Below are positions 1 through 12,266 of a stretch of DNA of 64,000 bases, piece by piece. The translations under genes were made by a program, and so were the position numbers. The stretch lies in assembly GCA_036346255.1 (NCBI GenBank), contig CM070628.1, positions 5,347,840-5,411,839 on the forward strand, in the 5' to 3' direction. The DNA comes from Ampelocalamus luodianensis. Taxonomy: Eukaryota; Streptophyta; Magnoliopsida; Poales; Poaceae. The notes below the pieces were generated by a model. The model saw nothing but the letters and a program-made list of their open reading frames with translations. It made no database searches and was not told the origin of the DNA. Positions within the stretch are counted from its first letter, which is position 1. Every line of letters begins with the position of its first letter.

Positions 1-637
1 AACAATAGACAAGCAAATCGAATTCGGGAACAAGTTCTTCACAACTTGACCCACGTTAGTCAAAACATGCATCATGCAACACATATGCCATGAAAACCAC
101 GAACTTGACCTAACAAGCAACCATCGCCGCCACACGGGCGACGACTTAAGTGAAAACCGGTCGACCGCCCTTTGGCCTGGCGATCGCCACCGCCGGCCGA
201 CCGGCCAATGAAGGCGGTCGGACCGCCACAAAGGACTTAGCCGAAATTTCAACGCTGAAATCCGCAACCTCTCCGAAATTTAAAACGAATAGAACTTTTG
301 ACCGAAGCTCCAAAATTATGGGACCAAGTGCGAGAATCTCCTCACTTGCCTACACCCTCTATTTTTGGCCCACCAAACTCAAAGTCACTCAACTTGCCGG
401 TCCGATCGGCTCAGCGACGCCGTCGGACCGCTACCAAATCGGTCGACCGCCGACCGCCGGTCGGACCGCCGACCACAACACACGAGGCATGGCGGTCGAC
501 CGCCACCGTAGGCGATCCGACCGCCGAGACCCGACAGAAATCAAATTTGCCGAAACTTCGTGTTTCGCAAACCTTCAACGTCATTGCCAATTGACACATC
601 ATCCTAAGATCATGAGCATATCCCCATGATATCCACA
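1..637 (-). repeat. 3' LTR of Copia A (partial)
   Basis: Bases 1-637 match 9054-9678 with small indels and substitutions. The copy ends in CA at 636-637, followed directly by a pyrimidine run that is a polypurine tract on the minus strand. The outer part of the LTR lies left of the window. GC-rich clusters of GGTCGACC/GGTCGGACC-type palindromes occur at about 150-530. Confidence 0.9.
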
Positions 638-648
638 ATCTCCCTTGA
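638..648 (-). promoter_or_regulatory. Polypurine tract of Copia A
   Basis: On minus this reads CAAGGGAGAT immediately before the LTR terminal TG. It marks where plus-strand DNA synthesis would be primed. This position fixes the inner edge of the left LTR. Confidence 0.75.
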
Positions 649-2397
649 TGATCACATTGGCAATTCCCAACAAATGCAAGTTTTGAGGTTTGAAAAGTAA
701 AAACTCAACGTTTCAAGCAAAGGCACAACTTGGTCCATATGCAAGAAAAAGCAAAGGAAATGACCAAGCCGGCTTTGAATAGCATCGGCAAGTGAGATAA
801 GGCAAAGAAAACAAGAAAGCTTCAATTTCAAAGAAGGGTCAAAATCTCACTTAAGGTCCATATGAAAGAACAATTGTTCAAATGACCTTTGATCATGGTG
901 AGGATCAAGAATTGCAATTCAAGTTCAGAAGAGCAATAAGACCATAAGAATGCAAATAAGGAACTCCCCTCACTATGATCCTCAAAATTTTGTAAAATTT
1001 CAAATTCTCCAATTTTCTCCCTCTTTTAATGTTTTTAAAACTTCTCCTTTACACATTTTGAAATATCTTCTCCCCTTTGACAATGGAGTCATCAAGGAAT
1101 CACGCCTTCCTCTCGTCCGAGATAACAAATGCGAATGAGGAAAAAGCATAAGAAGGAGCATGCATGAAATGCAATGAAGTGACTTCATATTTTTGAATTT
1201 TTCAATTTTGGATTACAAGAAGCTTTGGAGATTACCCAAAAGAACAAGCTAGCATCTCAAATTTTGCATAAACACCATATCAGCCTGAATGCGCTAGCAA
1301 GATCATGATAAGACAAATATAACAAAGCTAAAGCAAGAAGGCTCAATATAAAGCAATGAATTTTAGCATTTTAAGCAAAACTTCAAATCTAGCAAGTCCA
1401 TCAACAGGGATCCTAAGATGATACTGGCCATGTCAAAATGTCAATGTGAGACCAAGACGCTAACAATGACCACATTAAGAGACAAACAAGTCCTGAATTG
1501 AATCATTTTGCTCAAATTGTCTCAAACGCCCATTTTTCAACAGATTTTCATTTGCAAAGAAATATTGAAGTTGATGAAAGGTATATCTTAGTGAAGAAGA
1601 TCCTGAACTAGGAGCCATCCACAAACTCTTCCTAAGCTTCTACCCATTTGATAATTCATTTTCTTATCCACGTGCTAGATCTCAAGCCTTGCCGCACCAT
1701 CTTAAGCACAAAAGCTTAAAAGAATGATCTAGATCATCCAAAACTCCCCGAGTTCATACCTAGTGCAATGGCAAGCCGTCTCATAAGAAAGAATTGGTGA
1801 GATCAGTTTTTTCGCACAAAAGAGACCTCCCTTTTTTGTTCACAAGAGCAGATTTAGATTCTTAAAAGAACAAGAAGCTCAAGTAATGATCAATACTAGA
1901 TTCAAGAGCTAACACCGCAATTTTGACAGGCCAATGTCACAAAAGGATCACTAATTGCGCAACTAGCTAAAACATCCACAAATTGTTTCTTAGTTCATGT
2001 TGTCTTAAAGTTCGCTCATTCAAAGAAAGACTTAGCTACACATGTGAAAGCATGATAATTCTAGCAAGTCAAAGAACTAGACATGGCATTGAGCGAATTG
2101 AAATACTAAAAGCTCAAAAGGGTAATAAGCAAAGCTTCATCAATTTTAAAAGACAAGGTAAAAGCTTATATAAAAATGCATCTTTTGGATTTTCATATGA
2201 ATGCAGATCTTTTGGATTTTCATATAAATGCATATCTTTTGGATTTTCATATGCGTGCAAAAGATGATATGATGAGATGCACAAAAGCGAAAAAGCCTAA
2301 AAAGATCAAAAGATCAAAAGAAAATCAAGAAAAGATCAAATGAACAAGGTAAGATCGAAAAGATCAAACTCCCCTCAAACCAAACCGTAGGGATAAA
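649..2397 (-). other. Long AT-rich 3' untranslated region of Copia A
   Basis: About 1.75 kb between the RNase H end and the 3' LTR without a convincing ORF. It is A-rich on plus, with many GATCAAAAG-type runs near 2300-2345. SIRE-type elements often carry a long 3' region, sometimes with an envelope-like ORF; no such ORF is recognisable here on either strand. The short ORFs around 950-1190 and 1983-2267 look incidental. Confidence 0.6.
2177..2256. repeat. Three tandem copies of a ~27-bp unit
   Basis: Three successive units share the core ATCTTTTGGATTTTCATAT, each followed by variable bases and a TGCA-like joint. They lie inside the 3' untranslated region of Copia A. Confidence 0.85.
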
Positions 2398-3840
2398 TTA
2401 CCCTAACTCACTTCTCAAGGTGGCAAACCTAGTTGGATCTAAAGGCTTGGTGAGGATATCAGCCAACTGAGCCTCGGACTCCACGAAATGTAGCACAATA
2501 TCACCCTTCTCGACATGATCTCTAAGAAAGTGATAGCGAATGTCTATGTGCTTGGTCCTAGAGTGTTGCACAGGGTTTTTAGCAATGTTAATCGCAGAAG
2601 TGTTATCGCAGAAAAGAGGAACACTATCAAATGCCAACCCAAAATCCTTGAGAGTGGACACCATCCACAAAATCGACTACAAAGAACTAGCAGACTACAT
2701 ATTCACTTCAACAGAGTGGATTGTGCAATGTAAGATCGCTTCCTAGAAGACCATGAGACAAGAGAAGTGCCTAGGAAGTGACAAGTGCCCGAGGTACTCT
2801 TCCTATCTAGCCGACGACGCAAAATCGAATCGAAAACCCCGAATGGACAAGGACGAAGAGCAGAATACCAAATGCCATACCGAGGGTAGAGTGTAAATAC
2901 AAGATGCGCTAACGGCTTGGCGATGGGAAGTCCTCGGAGACGCCAAACCTCGCATGCAGGCAAGCGGCGAAGTGGATGTCCGGTCTTGAGGCCGCCAGTG
3001 CAGGTGAACCGATCATCTTTGCGGTACTCGCGTTGATCCACGGCTTCTCCTTCCTCATCCGATCCAAAGCGATCGAAGTCGCCATGGGAGTGGCGATCGG
3101 CTTGCGATCACCCATCTCGGCGCCAAAGCAGATCCTTGTGTACTTCCGTCGATGGATGAAGATCCTTCCTTGCATTGCTTGATTTGAAGCCCGAGAAAAT
3201 AATTGAGCTCTCCCATCATACTCATCTCAAATTCCTCGGACATGGTCTCTAAAAACGGAAACAAGAACATGAGAAGAACCACCAAAGATAATATCATCTA
3301 CATAAACTGAGCAAGCGGGAAGTCATTGCCACGCCTAAGGATGAACAGGTCTTGTCTACCTTACCCATCTCAAAATCATTCTTAAGCGTAAAGGTCTTAA
3401 GTCTATCATACTGTGCTCTAGGGGCTTGCTTAAGACCATACAAGGCTTTGGATAGCTTGAAAACATGATGTGGATGCTTGGGATTCTCAAAGCACGGGGT
3501 TGTCTAACATACACTTCCTCCTCTATAAAACCATTCAAAAGGCACTCTTAACATCCATCCGATATAATCTAAAGCCCTTAGAAGCAGCAAATGCAAGGAA
3601 TGTGAATGGCTTCCAATCTAGCAACAGAGCAAATGTCTCATCAAAGTCTAACCCCTCAACTTGGCTAAAACCCCGAGCTACCAATCTAGCCTTGTTTCTA
3701 ACCACGTAACCATCCTCATTTTGTTTATTTTTGAACACCCAACGGGTTCCTATCACATTATGACCACTAGGAGGTTCTACTAGATTCCGCACCTTATTCC
3801 TCTCAAAATTCTCTAACTCCTCATGCATGGCATTAACCAA
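2398..3840 (-). pseudogene. Copia A reverse transcriptase and RNase H (broken)
   Basis: The C-terminal piece (2398-2670) contains the copia RNase H signature with FCDNTSAINIAKNP, RTKHIDIRYHFLRD and QLADILTKPLD. The N-terminal piece (3535-3840) contains the RT entry motifs GTRWVFKNK, NKARLVARGFSQ and YRMDVKSAF. The YVDD region near 3250-3300 is out of frame; remnants such as GELNYFLGLQIKQ are visible at 3055-3297. At least three frame changes separate these blocks, so no complete enzyme is encoded. Confidence 0.9.
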
Positions 3841-5456
3841 CTAGAATCGATAACGCATGTGATATATCGCGGGGTTCGAAAGAAGCAACAAATGCGAGAA
3901 TGAGAGTAGAGACTTGGATCGTGATACCCGAGCGAGTGACTCGCTCATTAAGATTACCAATCATCTGATCCGGAGGATGATGCCTCTGAATATGAAGTGG
4001 AGCGCCCGGGGGAGACAATATCTCCTCAACCTCCGCAGGTACTGCTGATGAAGAAGATGCAGCAGGAGCCTCAATTGGAGGTGACGCAGTCGTAGCAGGT
4101 TCTGGAGCTTGGACAGGAGCCTCAACAGCAGCAGGTGGAGGACAAAAATCAGCTTCGTCATCATCTTCCTCCACAAAAATGCTTTCTGTCACCTGTGTAT
4201 CACCTGAAATGTCGGATCTAGCTCTGTGGCTAGTCTCATCAAAAGTGACATTGCATGTCTCTGGACAATGTTAGTTTCAACATGAAAACCCGAAACCCTC
4301 GAATGTGCGGGATAACCTGAAATAAACCATCAAAAGTCCTTGATTCAAATTTATCTAGATTTCTGCCTTAAGAATGAAACACTTAGCTCCAAAAACTCGA
4401 AAATGAGAAACAGAGGGTTTTCTACCAAAAAAGCTCATATGAAGTCTTGCCCAAAGATGGTCTCAAGAAGACACGATTTGCAATATGGTAAGTCAGAGAA
4501 ATAGCTTCGCCCAAAACCTCCTCGGTGTGCTATACTCATCTAGCATTGTCCTAGCCATCTCGACTAAGGTTCTGTTTCTTCCTTTCCACAACGCCATTCG
4601 TTGAGGGACGTGTGGAGAAGAGAAGCGATGCTCAATTCGCCAAGACAAAAAGAGGCAAACGAGGCATTCTTGAACTCCGTACATTGTCACTGCGGATCGC
4701 TCTCAAGGCACGAGAAAATTCGAAGCCAAACGAAGAACAAGATCACGATAAAACCAAAAGCTTCATCCTTCAAGCAAGAAAGAACACCCAAGTGTATCTC
4801 GAAAAATCATCAACTATGACAAGAATGTACCACTTGCCACCAATTGACCGAATCTAGCGGGACCAACAAGATCCATATGAAGCAACCGCCCGGTCCGCGG
4901 TCATGACCAAAGTCATGAAGGGTGTGGCGGCAACTTGCTTGCCATGCCTACAGTGGCGCACATACAAAGATCCTGACGGCTTTGAGTTTGGGCAAACCTC
5001 TCATGAGATCAAGGTTGCTAACTCGCGTCGATGATCAAAACCAATGTGCCCCAAACGTCGGTGCAAAGCCGAACTCGAGAAGAAGGTGTAAACAAACATT
5101 TAAGAGAACCACCAGAGATTGGAAAAATCAGCTCCAAAGATTCTAGCAACTCTATAAATCCCAAAACGAGCTCACCAACAGTAATCAAGCACCCGACAAG
5201 CATTTTTCTTAAATATAGTCTCATAACCATCATCAAGAAGTCGTGAGACAGAGAGTAAGTTAAACCTAAGCTTGTCCACAAGGGCGACGTCCTTTAGGAT
5301 GAAATTGTCATTCACCCTAATTGTTCCTGTTCCTTCAATCCGCCCTTGAGTATTGTCTCCAAAGGTGATGAAGACATCACCTATCGACCGCGTGAAGGAG
5401 GTGAACCATTTTGAGTCTCCGGTCATGTGGCGTGAACAATGAGTCGATTTAACCAC
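3841..5456 (-). pseudogene. Copia A protease/integrase region (broken)
   Basis: At 5172-5456 the frame reads CSRHMTGDSKWF and LVDKLRFNLLSVSRLLDDGY, the stretch that links protease and integrase in copia polyproteins. At 4493-4690 the integrase core end is visible (EHRFSSPHVPQ, RNRTLVEMARTMLDEYSTP). A Pro/Ala/Glu-rich linker towards RT lies at 3833-4192. Stops and frameshifts separate the parts. The order PR-IN-RT confirms Copia rather than Gypsy. Confidence 0.85.
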
Positions 5457-5486
5457 GTGTCCTTCCTTCCGCGGCGATCACGAAAA

Positions 5487-7740
5487 TCAAGGCACAGAAG
5501 AACGAAGTGTCTCAACATCGTTAGTTAAACATGACTTGGGAACCCAAGATCGAGACACACGTCTGCGAGTAGTATGCAAAGCAGAAGTGCTATCCTTGAT
5601 TCTATTTGAAATTCTGTTGTGAGCAATGGTTACTCTAACATGAGAGTTATCCTGTCTAGGAGCATGAGCATCATTAGCATGTGAAATAAATCCTAGACCA
5701 AGTTTCTTCCTTTCTAAATTACTATATCTCATAAAAGCTCTAGGTTGATTAGATGACATTCTAGCAAGATTTTTCTTAGCATTTTTCAACCTACGCCAAC
5801 ATAACTCAACCAAATGCCCATCCTTCTTGCAATAGGTGCAATGGTACTTGGTACCACGGGAGAAGCACCTTTGATCGAACAGATGGTTGGGCAAAACTCG
5901 CAGATTTGAAAGTGATCTTTGCGGGTTGGGTATCAAATTCAACTAAGCCATTTCTCAAAATTTGAATGTCATTAGATTTATCCTCGGGCAAAGTTGTATC
6001 CTAACCCTTGCTTCTTATAAGGAGTTTTTGACTTGTCAAGAATCATGTTTAATCGTTTTTACCTTTAGAAAATCTTTCTAATGTGTCATTAAGGTAAGCA
6101 ATTTCTTTTCTAAGGTTAACACATGAATCACAAGTTTTAGCATCAAACCTCTTCTTATAAAGAGCAACTTCAAGCTTAAGAGCTTCACATGAAGCACAAG
6201 TAGCAATTAATACTATCCTTAAGCTTGGCATATTTAGCTCTAGTCGCTTCTACAACATCATGTAATTCACGCTCACGTTCTAAGCGATGCAGAGCAAGAG
6301 CTAGATTCAACCACATCGAAACAACCAACATGCTAGACTTTAAGCATTTTTCGCAAGGAGCAGATTTAACTTCAATTAGCTCGGTTCTAGCATTTTCAAG
6401 TTGTTGCAAAGCAATATCATGAGCAGATTGCGTTTAGCAAATTCGTAATGTAAAGCATAGCAGATGAACATTCATCGATTCAAGACTCTTAGCATTCACA
6501 AGTTCTAATGTGATTTTCTTTACTTGTGACTCTAACTCCTCATTCTTAGTCATGATGAACTTTAAAGCTTTATCTCGACCTAGCATTTGCTCATGAGTAC
6601 GTTTCACATCTAGCAAATAGAACATCATAAGAAGGAGATACCTCATTGTTGTCATTGATGTCGTCTGAGTCACCATGAAGCACATGCCTGAAGTCCTTGG
6701 CCTTCCCTTCTTGTCTTGAGGAGCTCCTCCTCCTTGTCCTCCTCGCTCCCGAGTCCACATCACTCAAGGATCGATCTCCAAGAGCGGCAAGAACCGGTGA
6801 GCAGCCTTCCCGAGCTTGGCATCATCAAACTGGACTTGCGCCCCGAGGCTTCTTCCAAGTGGCTTTTCATCCTTGTGGTTGCTCTTACCTTTCACTTGGG
6901 GCAATTTTCCGGATGTGATTAAGCTCTCCACACTCATAACAAGTCACATGGGCCTCTCTTTTTGTTTCTCATATTGTTGTAGGCCCGTGTGAACTTCTTA
7001 ATCAAAAGCGTCATCTCGGGCTCAGAATACTCTCAAGATCCTCTTCTTGAATTGCGATAAAGAAGCAAGTGAAAAACGTGAAGAGGACTCAAACGACCCA
7101 TCGAGGCTCTCTTGAGCGGTGCGCTACCAAAGCCATGTTACCCTTCTTAGAATGGTCACTTTCGGATCTCATGAGTCTTGAGCTTGCTATAGAGCAGCTC
7201 CAAAGTCGATCGAGAAGTTGACATTTTCCGAATGGCGGTAGCCTTTATCTCGCACTCCACGGTGTTGATTACAGCCAGAGATGGATGACATTTTCGATCG
7301 AGTAAATTCAATACCAACGGACTTCATCCGATTTATCACCGTGTTGAAGCGATCGAAAATGTCATCGATGCTCTCACCAGACGCATCTCGAATTTGTTAT
7401 ATTCTCTTTATACACTGGCCGACGCACTTGTTTGATTTGGGAAGAACCTCATGATAGGTTTCGAGGGTCTTCCAAATTTCATGTGCGATCTCGAGATTGC
7501 AAATCTGTCATATTCTCGTCTACCAAGCCCACCATACAAAAATTCTTTGCCTTACGGTCATTAGCCAAAAGGGCTTGAGGCACAGAGCAACCTCGTGCAA
7601 GATTAGCGGACCTCGAACACCTCCCAAATACCTCGTGGTTCGCTCTCAAGAAAGACACGCATGCGGTTCTTCCAAAAGGCATAGTCGTGCCCATCAAGAT
7701 ATGCGGTTTGGAAGAGTACTTATCCATCGCCAAAGTTCAA
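5487..7740 (-). pseudogene. Copia A gag with CxxC coiled-coil and zinc knuckle (broken)
   Basis: The N-terminal part (7479-7733) resembles the gag segment that begins the capsid region of SIRE-like elements, with FLRANHEVFGR visible. The middle (6049-6763) is Glu/Lys-rich and heptad-like, with spaced CxxC pairs (CEKC, CASC, CDSC). The C-terminal part (5487-5942) has a CX2CX4HX4C knuckle, YHCTYCKKDGHLVELCWR. Gag would coat and package genomic RNA. Several frameshifts break it, so no start codon is assigned. Confidence 0.75.
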
Positions 7741-7771
7741 GTGACCTGTTAAGATCAAGATTGAACTAACA

Positions 7772-7784
7772 GGGCTCGATACCA
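7772..7784 (-). promoter_or_regulatory. Primer-binding site of Copia A
   Basis: On minus this reads TGGTATCGAGCCC, complementary to the 3' end of initiator methionine tRNA with slight divergence. It lies 2 bases from the LTR edge at 7787, as expected. Confidence 0.8.
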
Positions 7785-7786
7785 CT

Positions 7787-9678
7787 TGTTGGACCGAAAA
7801 GGCGACTAGAGGGGTGAATAGGAGCACGATCTCTTTTTCTCCCAAAATCAATTCAATACGAATCTCACTCCAATAGCTATGAAAGCTATGAAGATCAATC
7901 AATCATGCACAATGTAAAGACTTGTATTGAACCAACTCAAAACCCCAAAGTAAAATCAACACAAAACCAAAACACAGGCTCAAGCGGTCCGACCTCACGG
8001 GGCGGTCGATCGATCCAAGCGTCGACCGCTACCTCGGGCGGTCGACGATTTCACGGATGTCGACCTCTCGCTCGATGAACAAGAAAATCAGCCCGACCAA
8101 CCGAAACGCAAATTGATCAAACTTTTGATTCGTGCGTCCAAACTTCGTGAAACTTGACACACAACTTCCTAAGGATGTCAGGAACCTATTCCAAGCAACA
8201 ATTGTGATAATTCTTGCTCAGGTTCAGACCTTTACCGCTTGAGCGGTTAGGTTAAAAACCGAGTCAAAACGAAAATATGATCTTAAGACTTGCACGTGGG
8301 TGATTGATGATCTTGATGATCCTAGATGTATTCTCACACGTCACAGCAAGCTAAATCATATCAAGAAACTAAGCAATAACTCGCGGATCAAACAAAGACT
8401 CAATTCATCAAAAGAGAGAAAGAAGGCACATGAACTCACTTTTGAAGAAACTTTCTTTGGATTGATTTGATATGATATTGGTTCACAGCCACTCCATCAA
8501 TGGATGACAAAGACTCAATACATGAGCACGAAATCCAATCCAACTCTCTAGGACCCTAACCTCCGCTCCTCCTCTCCCTAAGCAAATTAGGGTTTCAATA
8601 ACAATGAAATGGTCGAAAAGTCGGGGAGGTGCAGCCACCTCCTCCTCTATTTATAGTGGAGGCTTAGGGTTTCTAATAGAGTCTCCTAATGGGCCCGTTA
8701 AGGCCCAAAACAAACGGGTGACACACGCACGCCTTTTAAAGCGCCGTGTTCATATTGTGCGGCACTCGCTTGTTCGCCACGTGTAGGTTGATCCAACGGC
8801 TCTCATCATGTCGGCAAGTCTCTCCCATCCGGCTCCCACCGAAACCACCATGGCACTTGCACCGACCCCGCGCCGCTTGATTCAACGGGGCCGCACCGAA
8901 CCGCCTGCGTTCGGTCACCTTTGTCCATCTTGCACCATGCTTGAGTCCAATGACTTCACCCGCATCGCCGATCGTTTTGAACCTCGGCTCTCCAAGCCTA
9001 GTCCCGATCATCCTCGCCGACTGACCGTCGTTGACCACCGAGCAACCCGCACAACAATAGACAAGCAAATCGAATTCGGGAACAAGTTCTTCACAACTTG
9101 ACCCGTTAGTCAAAACATGCATCATGCAACACATATGCCATGAAAACCACGAACTTGACCTAACAGCAACCATCGCCGCCACACGGCGGCGACTTAAGTG
9201 AAAACCGGTCGATCGCCACTTTGGCGGCTCGAGCCGCACCGCCCGACCGCCAATGTAAGGCCTGGCCGCACCGCCACAAAGGACTTAGCCGAGATTTCAA
9301 CGCTGAAATCCGCAACCTCTGGAAATTTAAAACGAATAGAACTTTTGACCGAAGCTCCAAAATTATGGGACCAAGTGCGAGAATCTCCTCACTTGCCTAC
9401 ACCTCTATTTTTGGCCCACCAAACTCCAAAGTCACTCAACTTGCCGGTCCGATCGCTAACAGACGGCCGATCGCTACCAAATCGGGCCGATCGCCGACCG
9501 GCGGTCGGATCGCCGCCACGAACACGAGGCATGGGCGGTCGACCGCCACGTGGCCGGCCCGACCGCCGAGACCGACAGAATCGAAATTTGCCAAAACTCG
9601 TGTTTCCGCAAACCTTCAACGTCATTGCCAATTGACACATCATCCTAAGATCATGAGCATATCCCCATGATATCCCCA
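7787..9678 (-). repeat. 5' LTR of Copia A (complete, ~1.9 kb)
   Basis: The plus-strand sequence starts TGTTGGACCG and ends CA at 9677-9678, consistent with a TG...CA LTR. The last 625 bases match 1-637. Three clusters of CGGTCGACCG-type palindromes occur (about 7985-8060, 9200-9270 and 9440-9570). ORFs inside it are coincidental. Confidence 0.9.
8647..8657 (-). promoter_or_regulatory. TATA box in the Copia A LTR
   Basis: On minus this reads ACTATAAATAG, a strong plant TATA consensus placed within the LTR and facing the element's genes. Inferred to be the element's promoter. Confidence 0.55.
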
Positions 9679-9684
9679 TGTTCA

Positions 9685-9923
9685 TGCCTGCTGGCAATAA
9701 AGGAAGAACATACCCACCTCTACTATGGGGGATTCCAGGATTTACCCTCATGAGATAGATGGATTTCAAATTTTGCCCCCTATGTGTCTATGACATGTGG
9801 GTTCAAGGCCCACATGTCATAGACACATAGGGGGCAAAATCTGAAATCCATCTATTCACTGGGCAAATACTGAATTATCCCTCTATTAGGGGTTTTTCCC
9901 GCGGGTATGCGGGTAATCAGGCA
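9685..9923. mobile_element. Hairpin (foldback) MITE
   Basis: A nearly perfect 46-bp inverted repeat (9756-9801 and 9809-9854) surrounds a 7-base loop, 9802-9808. A weaker inverted match continues outward to TGCCTG at about 9686 and CAGGCA at about 9918, giving a non-coding element of about 240 bp. It abuts the outer end of the Copia A LTR. Family not identified. Confidence 0.7.
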
Positions 9924-10049
9924 AGATTGCCATCCATAGATGGGACAACACAGCACATCCGAAGTGGGCTAGGCCTTCACGGGCTGTTTAGAAAAAAAAA
10001 CTGGGCCTTCACATGGGCCGGGTCATCAATGCATATCGGGCCTCGCTAC

Positions 10050-10211
10050 ATGGGCGGAGACTCGGAGTCACTAGTGAAGTTGGAGTCAGAGGAGCACCAC
10101 CACCACAGCGTCGCTGCTGAGGTCCTCGTTGGCCTCCCCATCGACGCCGACTTCTTCAACCCCTTCCCCGAGGGCTTCAACAACCAAGACTTCTTGCTCC
10201 ATTCCAAGTAA
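10050..10211 (+). CDS. Small acidic-protein-like ORF, possible first exon or gene fragment
   Basis: From ATG at 10050 the 53-residue product begins MGGDSESLVKLESEEHHHH and contains IDADFFNPFPEGFNNQDF. The Phe/Asp-rich stretch recalls the C-terminal motif of plant small acidic protein 1 (SMAP1) proteins, but Asn and Gln replace Asp residues expected there. The ORF ends in TAA overlapping a possible donor (CAA|GTAAGC). An upstream in-frame ATG at 9927 would extend it into MITE-flank sequence and looks less likely. It may be a degraded or captured exon. The assignment is tentative. Confidence 0.3.
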   Translation: MGGDSESLVKLESEEHHHHSVAAEVLVGLPIDADFFNPFPEGFNNQDFLLHSK

Positions 10212-12175
10212 GCTCGAGTAAGCTCTCTATCTAAGTATGGTCAGCTCCGCTGATCCGCTCGGTGAGATTCTTTGAATCGTGGATCGTGAGGCATGGGAAG
10301 GGGGATCCTCCTGTTCATGGGTGTTCACCAACACCCAAAATTTTTAGGCAAAAAATCAGTATATATGAGGTATAATATATGTAAATACTAGAAATTGAGT
10401 TTAATCACCGTTATACGTCCTGGAAATCACATTGTCGACTGTCGGGCGCCGCGTCGGCACCAGGCCACCAGGCGCACCGTGTCCCCGCACAAGCCACAGC
10501 CCACAGGGCCACCACTCTACCAAGTGCACAATCGCCTCCGGAAGTTCAGAGGTCCAAGCCCATTTCCTCAAACCCTAAATCCCTAAGATCGTACTCCGGA
10601 ATTTGCTCTACTCCATTGCTTGCTGCCTGCTCCTATGCTCTAGCTCCGAGCCTCCAAGCGACCAAGCTCCAAGGTCGAGCCCCCTCCGAAGTCCGACCTC
10701 CAAGCGCAGCGGACAGCGGCCGACGGTGGGGCGACCGGGCGAGGCAACGCGCCACGCGGTGCACGCTACTCTAAGAGTCTTAGCCTCTGAGCTCAGAGCC
10801 CTGAGGAGAGGACAGAGGACCAGACCGATGACAGTCTCTATCTCTCTGAGGACAGAGGCATCCGCATCTGGGCGACCGAGCCCATGACCGCGAGCTGGGC
10901 TTAGGTTGGGTGGCTGGCAACTGGCAAGACGACGAGTGGTGAGTGGTGATCCTCCCATGGTGCCGAGTGGCGACCTCTGACCCCGACTAGGTCTGGGCTC
11001 TAGGCCTCTGGACGACTCCGCCACTCCGAACTCCGGAGTTCGGACTTCCCGTAGTCCACTTGTCCTCCCCGTCTCAGCATCTCCCATTCCCCGAGCCAGC
11101 TAGCCAAGTACCTAATCCCAAATCGCCAAATCGGCAGAACCATTTTGAATGATAAATGAATTAAAATGAATTGTGGTCTGGTCCTGAATATTCAATCTTG
11201 TGTAATTGTATTTATGCGAATTGTATATATTAGAGCTTTGAAAAATAGAGAAGAAGTCATCGCGATTTGAAATCTTTGTGGGAGAGCGTAAAGAGACGTA
11301 AGAAACCATCCACCTCGACCTTAATGAAATCTATTGAAAGCCGTGTTCGTAACAGTCCCGGTTTGCCATCGATTGGCTTAACATGCAAAGCAATTCACCG
11401 CCGCTATGGTATACTTCAAAACTGCAATGCATTTCTATTAATTATTTTACAAGAGTATTTGATAGCTTTCATTCGGTATTAAAACTCAAAAGATGCTAGC
11501 TCACTAAATTTATTGCTAACTAATACAGTTTATTAGTCTACTTTTGAAGTCTATCTCTAGTTTTTCTTTCTTTGTTTCACCTTTTATAATCCAAGTGCCA
11601 AATAGCATACTAGCATTCTCTAATCAGGCTAGATGAATTAACCTGATGAACTGTGGAATTGTCGGTGCTCTATCCATAAGGACTTGGTGATTTTTGAAAA
11701 GTGCTATGATGTTGTTTGCAAAAAAAACAAACAAACAAACAAATTACAGGATGTTGTTTGCCATTACATGCACAAAGAGAGGACCTAACAATTTAAGAAT
11801 AGACTAACAATCACAGAATCCGAGAAGTATCTCCTCGTTTATGTGAATTATTCGGCTTCCACCGACCACCAGTGAAACACAAACGTGTGAATTATTCGAC
11901 TTCCTAGGAAAAACATTGGACAATATTTTTATAACTTTGAAATTTATTTGGCCGCCATCGGTTTTCTGCTTTTTTCGGATGAAATTCGCTCGAATTTGAT
12001 TAAAACCATCCAAAATTCAAAACTTAAAATTTGAACTTGCAAAACCCGGAAAACCACTGGATTTTATTCCTCGGTGGGGATCCAGACCACGTGGTTCTGC
12101 TGTGGTCAAGAAAGAGCAATAGCGCACGCGAGCATCGCTTCGGTGGTGAGACAAAGAATCGATGGAAGGCCCCAT
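10212..12175. other. Intergenic stretch without a supported gene
   Basis: 10240-10430 is AT-rich with the short inverted motif GGGTGTTCACCAACACCC. 10430-11100 is GC-rich with open frames on both strands, but no recognisable motif and no coherent codon pattern. 11100-12040 is AT-rich; AAAC repeats occur at 11726-11744. Nothing here is supported as a gene. Confidence 0.6.
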
Positions 12176-12266
12176 CAGAGAATGAGATTGGGAATCACAC
12201 ACACCCAAGTGGGGTGCCTTTCATATATATAGCCATGTACAGGATACATTAGTAATTATCCTAATA
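12176..12266 (-). repeat. 3' LTR of Copia B
   Basis: Matches 16794-16890 with several small indels. On minus it begins TATTAGGATAATT, so the usual terminal TG appears as TA in both copies. The plus-strand run ATATATATAG at 12224-12233 is a TATA box on minus. The adjacent CCGCCCGCAG (12268-12277) is a purine-rich tract on minus. Confidence 0.8.

Larger units (their letters stand above)
1..9678 (-). mobile_element. Copia LTR retrotransposon A (SIRE/Maximus-like), left end cut by window
   Basis: A Ty1/copia element read on the minus strand. Domain order along minus is gag (7.7-5.5 kb), protease/integrase (5.5-3.9 kb), reverse transcriptase (3.8-2.9 kb) and RNase H (2.7-2.4 kb), which is the copia order. 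The right LTR is complete (7787-9678) and the left LTR is partial (1-637). A tRNA-iMet-type primer site and a polypurine tract sit at the correct inner edges. The large LTRs (about 1.9 kb), long coiled-coil gag and long 3' untranslated stretch fit the SIRE/Maximus lineage; this assignment is from family knowledge. All coding parts are interrupted by frameshifts and stops. Confidence 0.9.
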
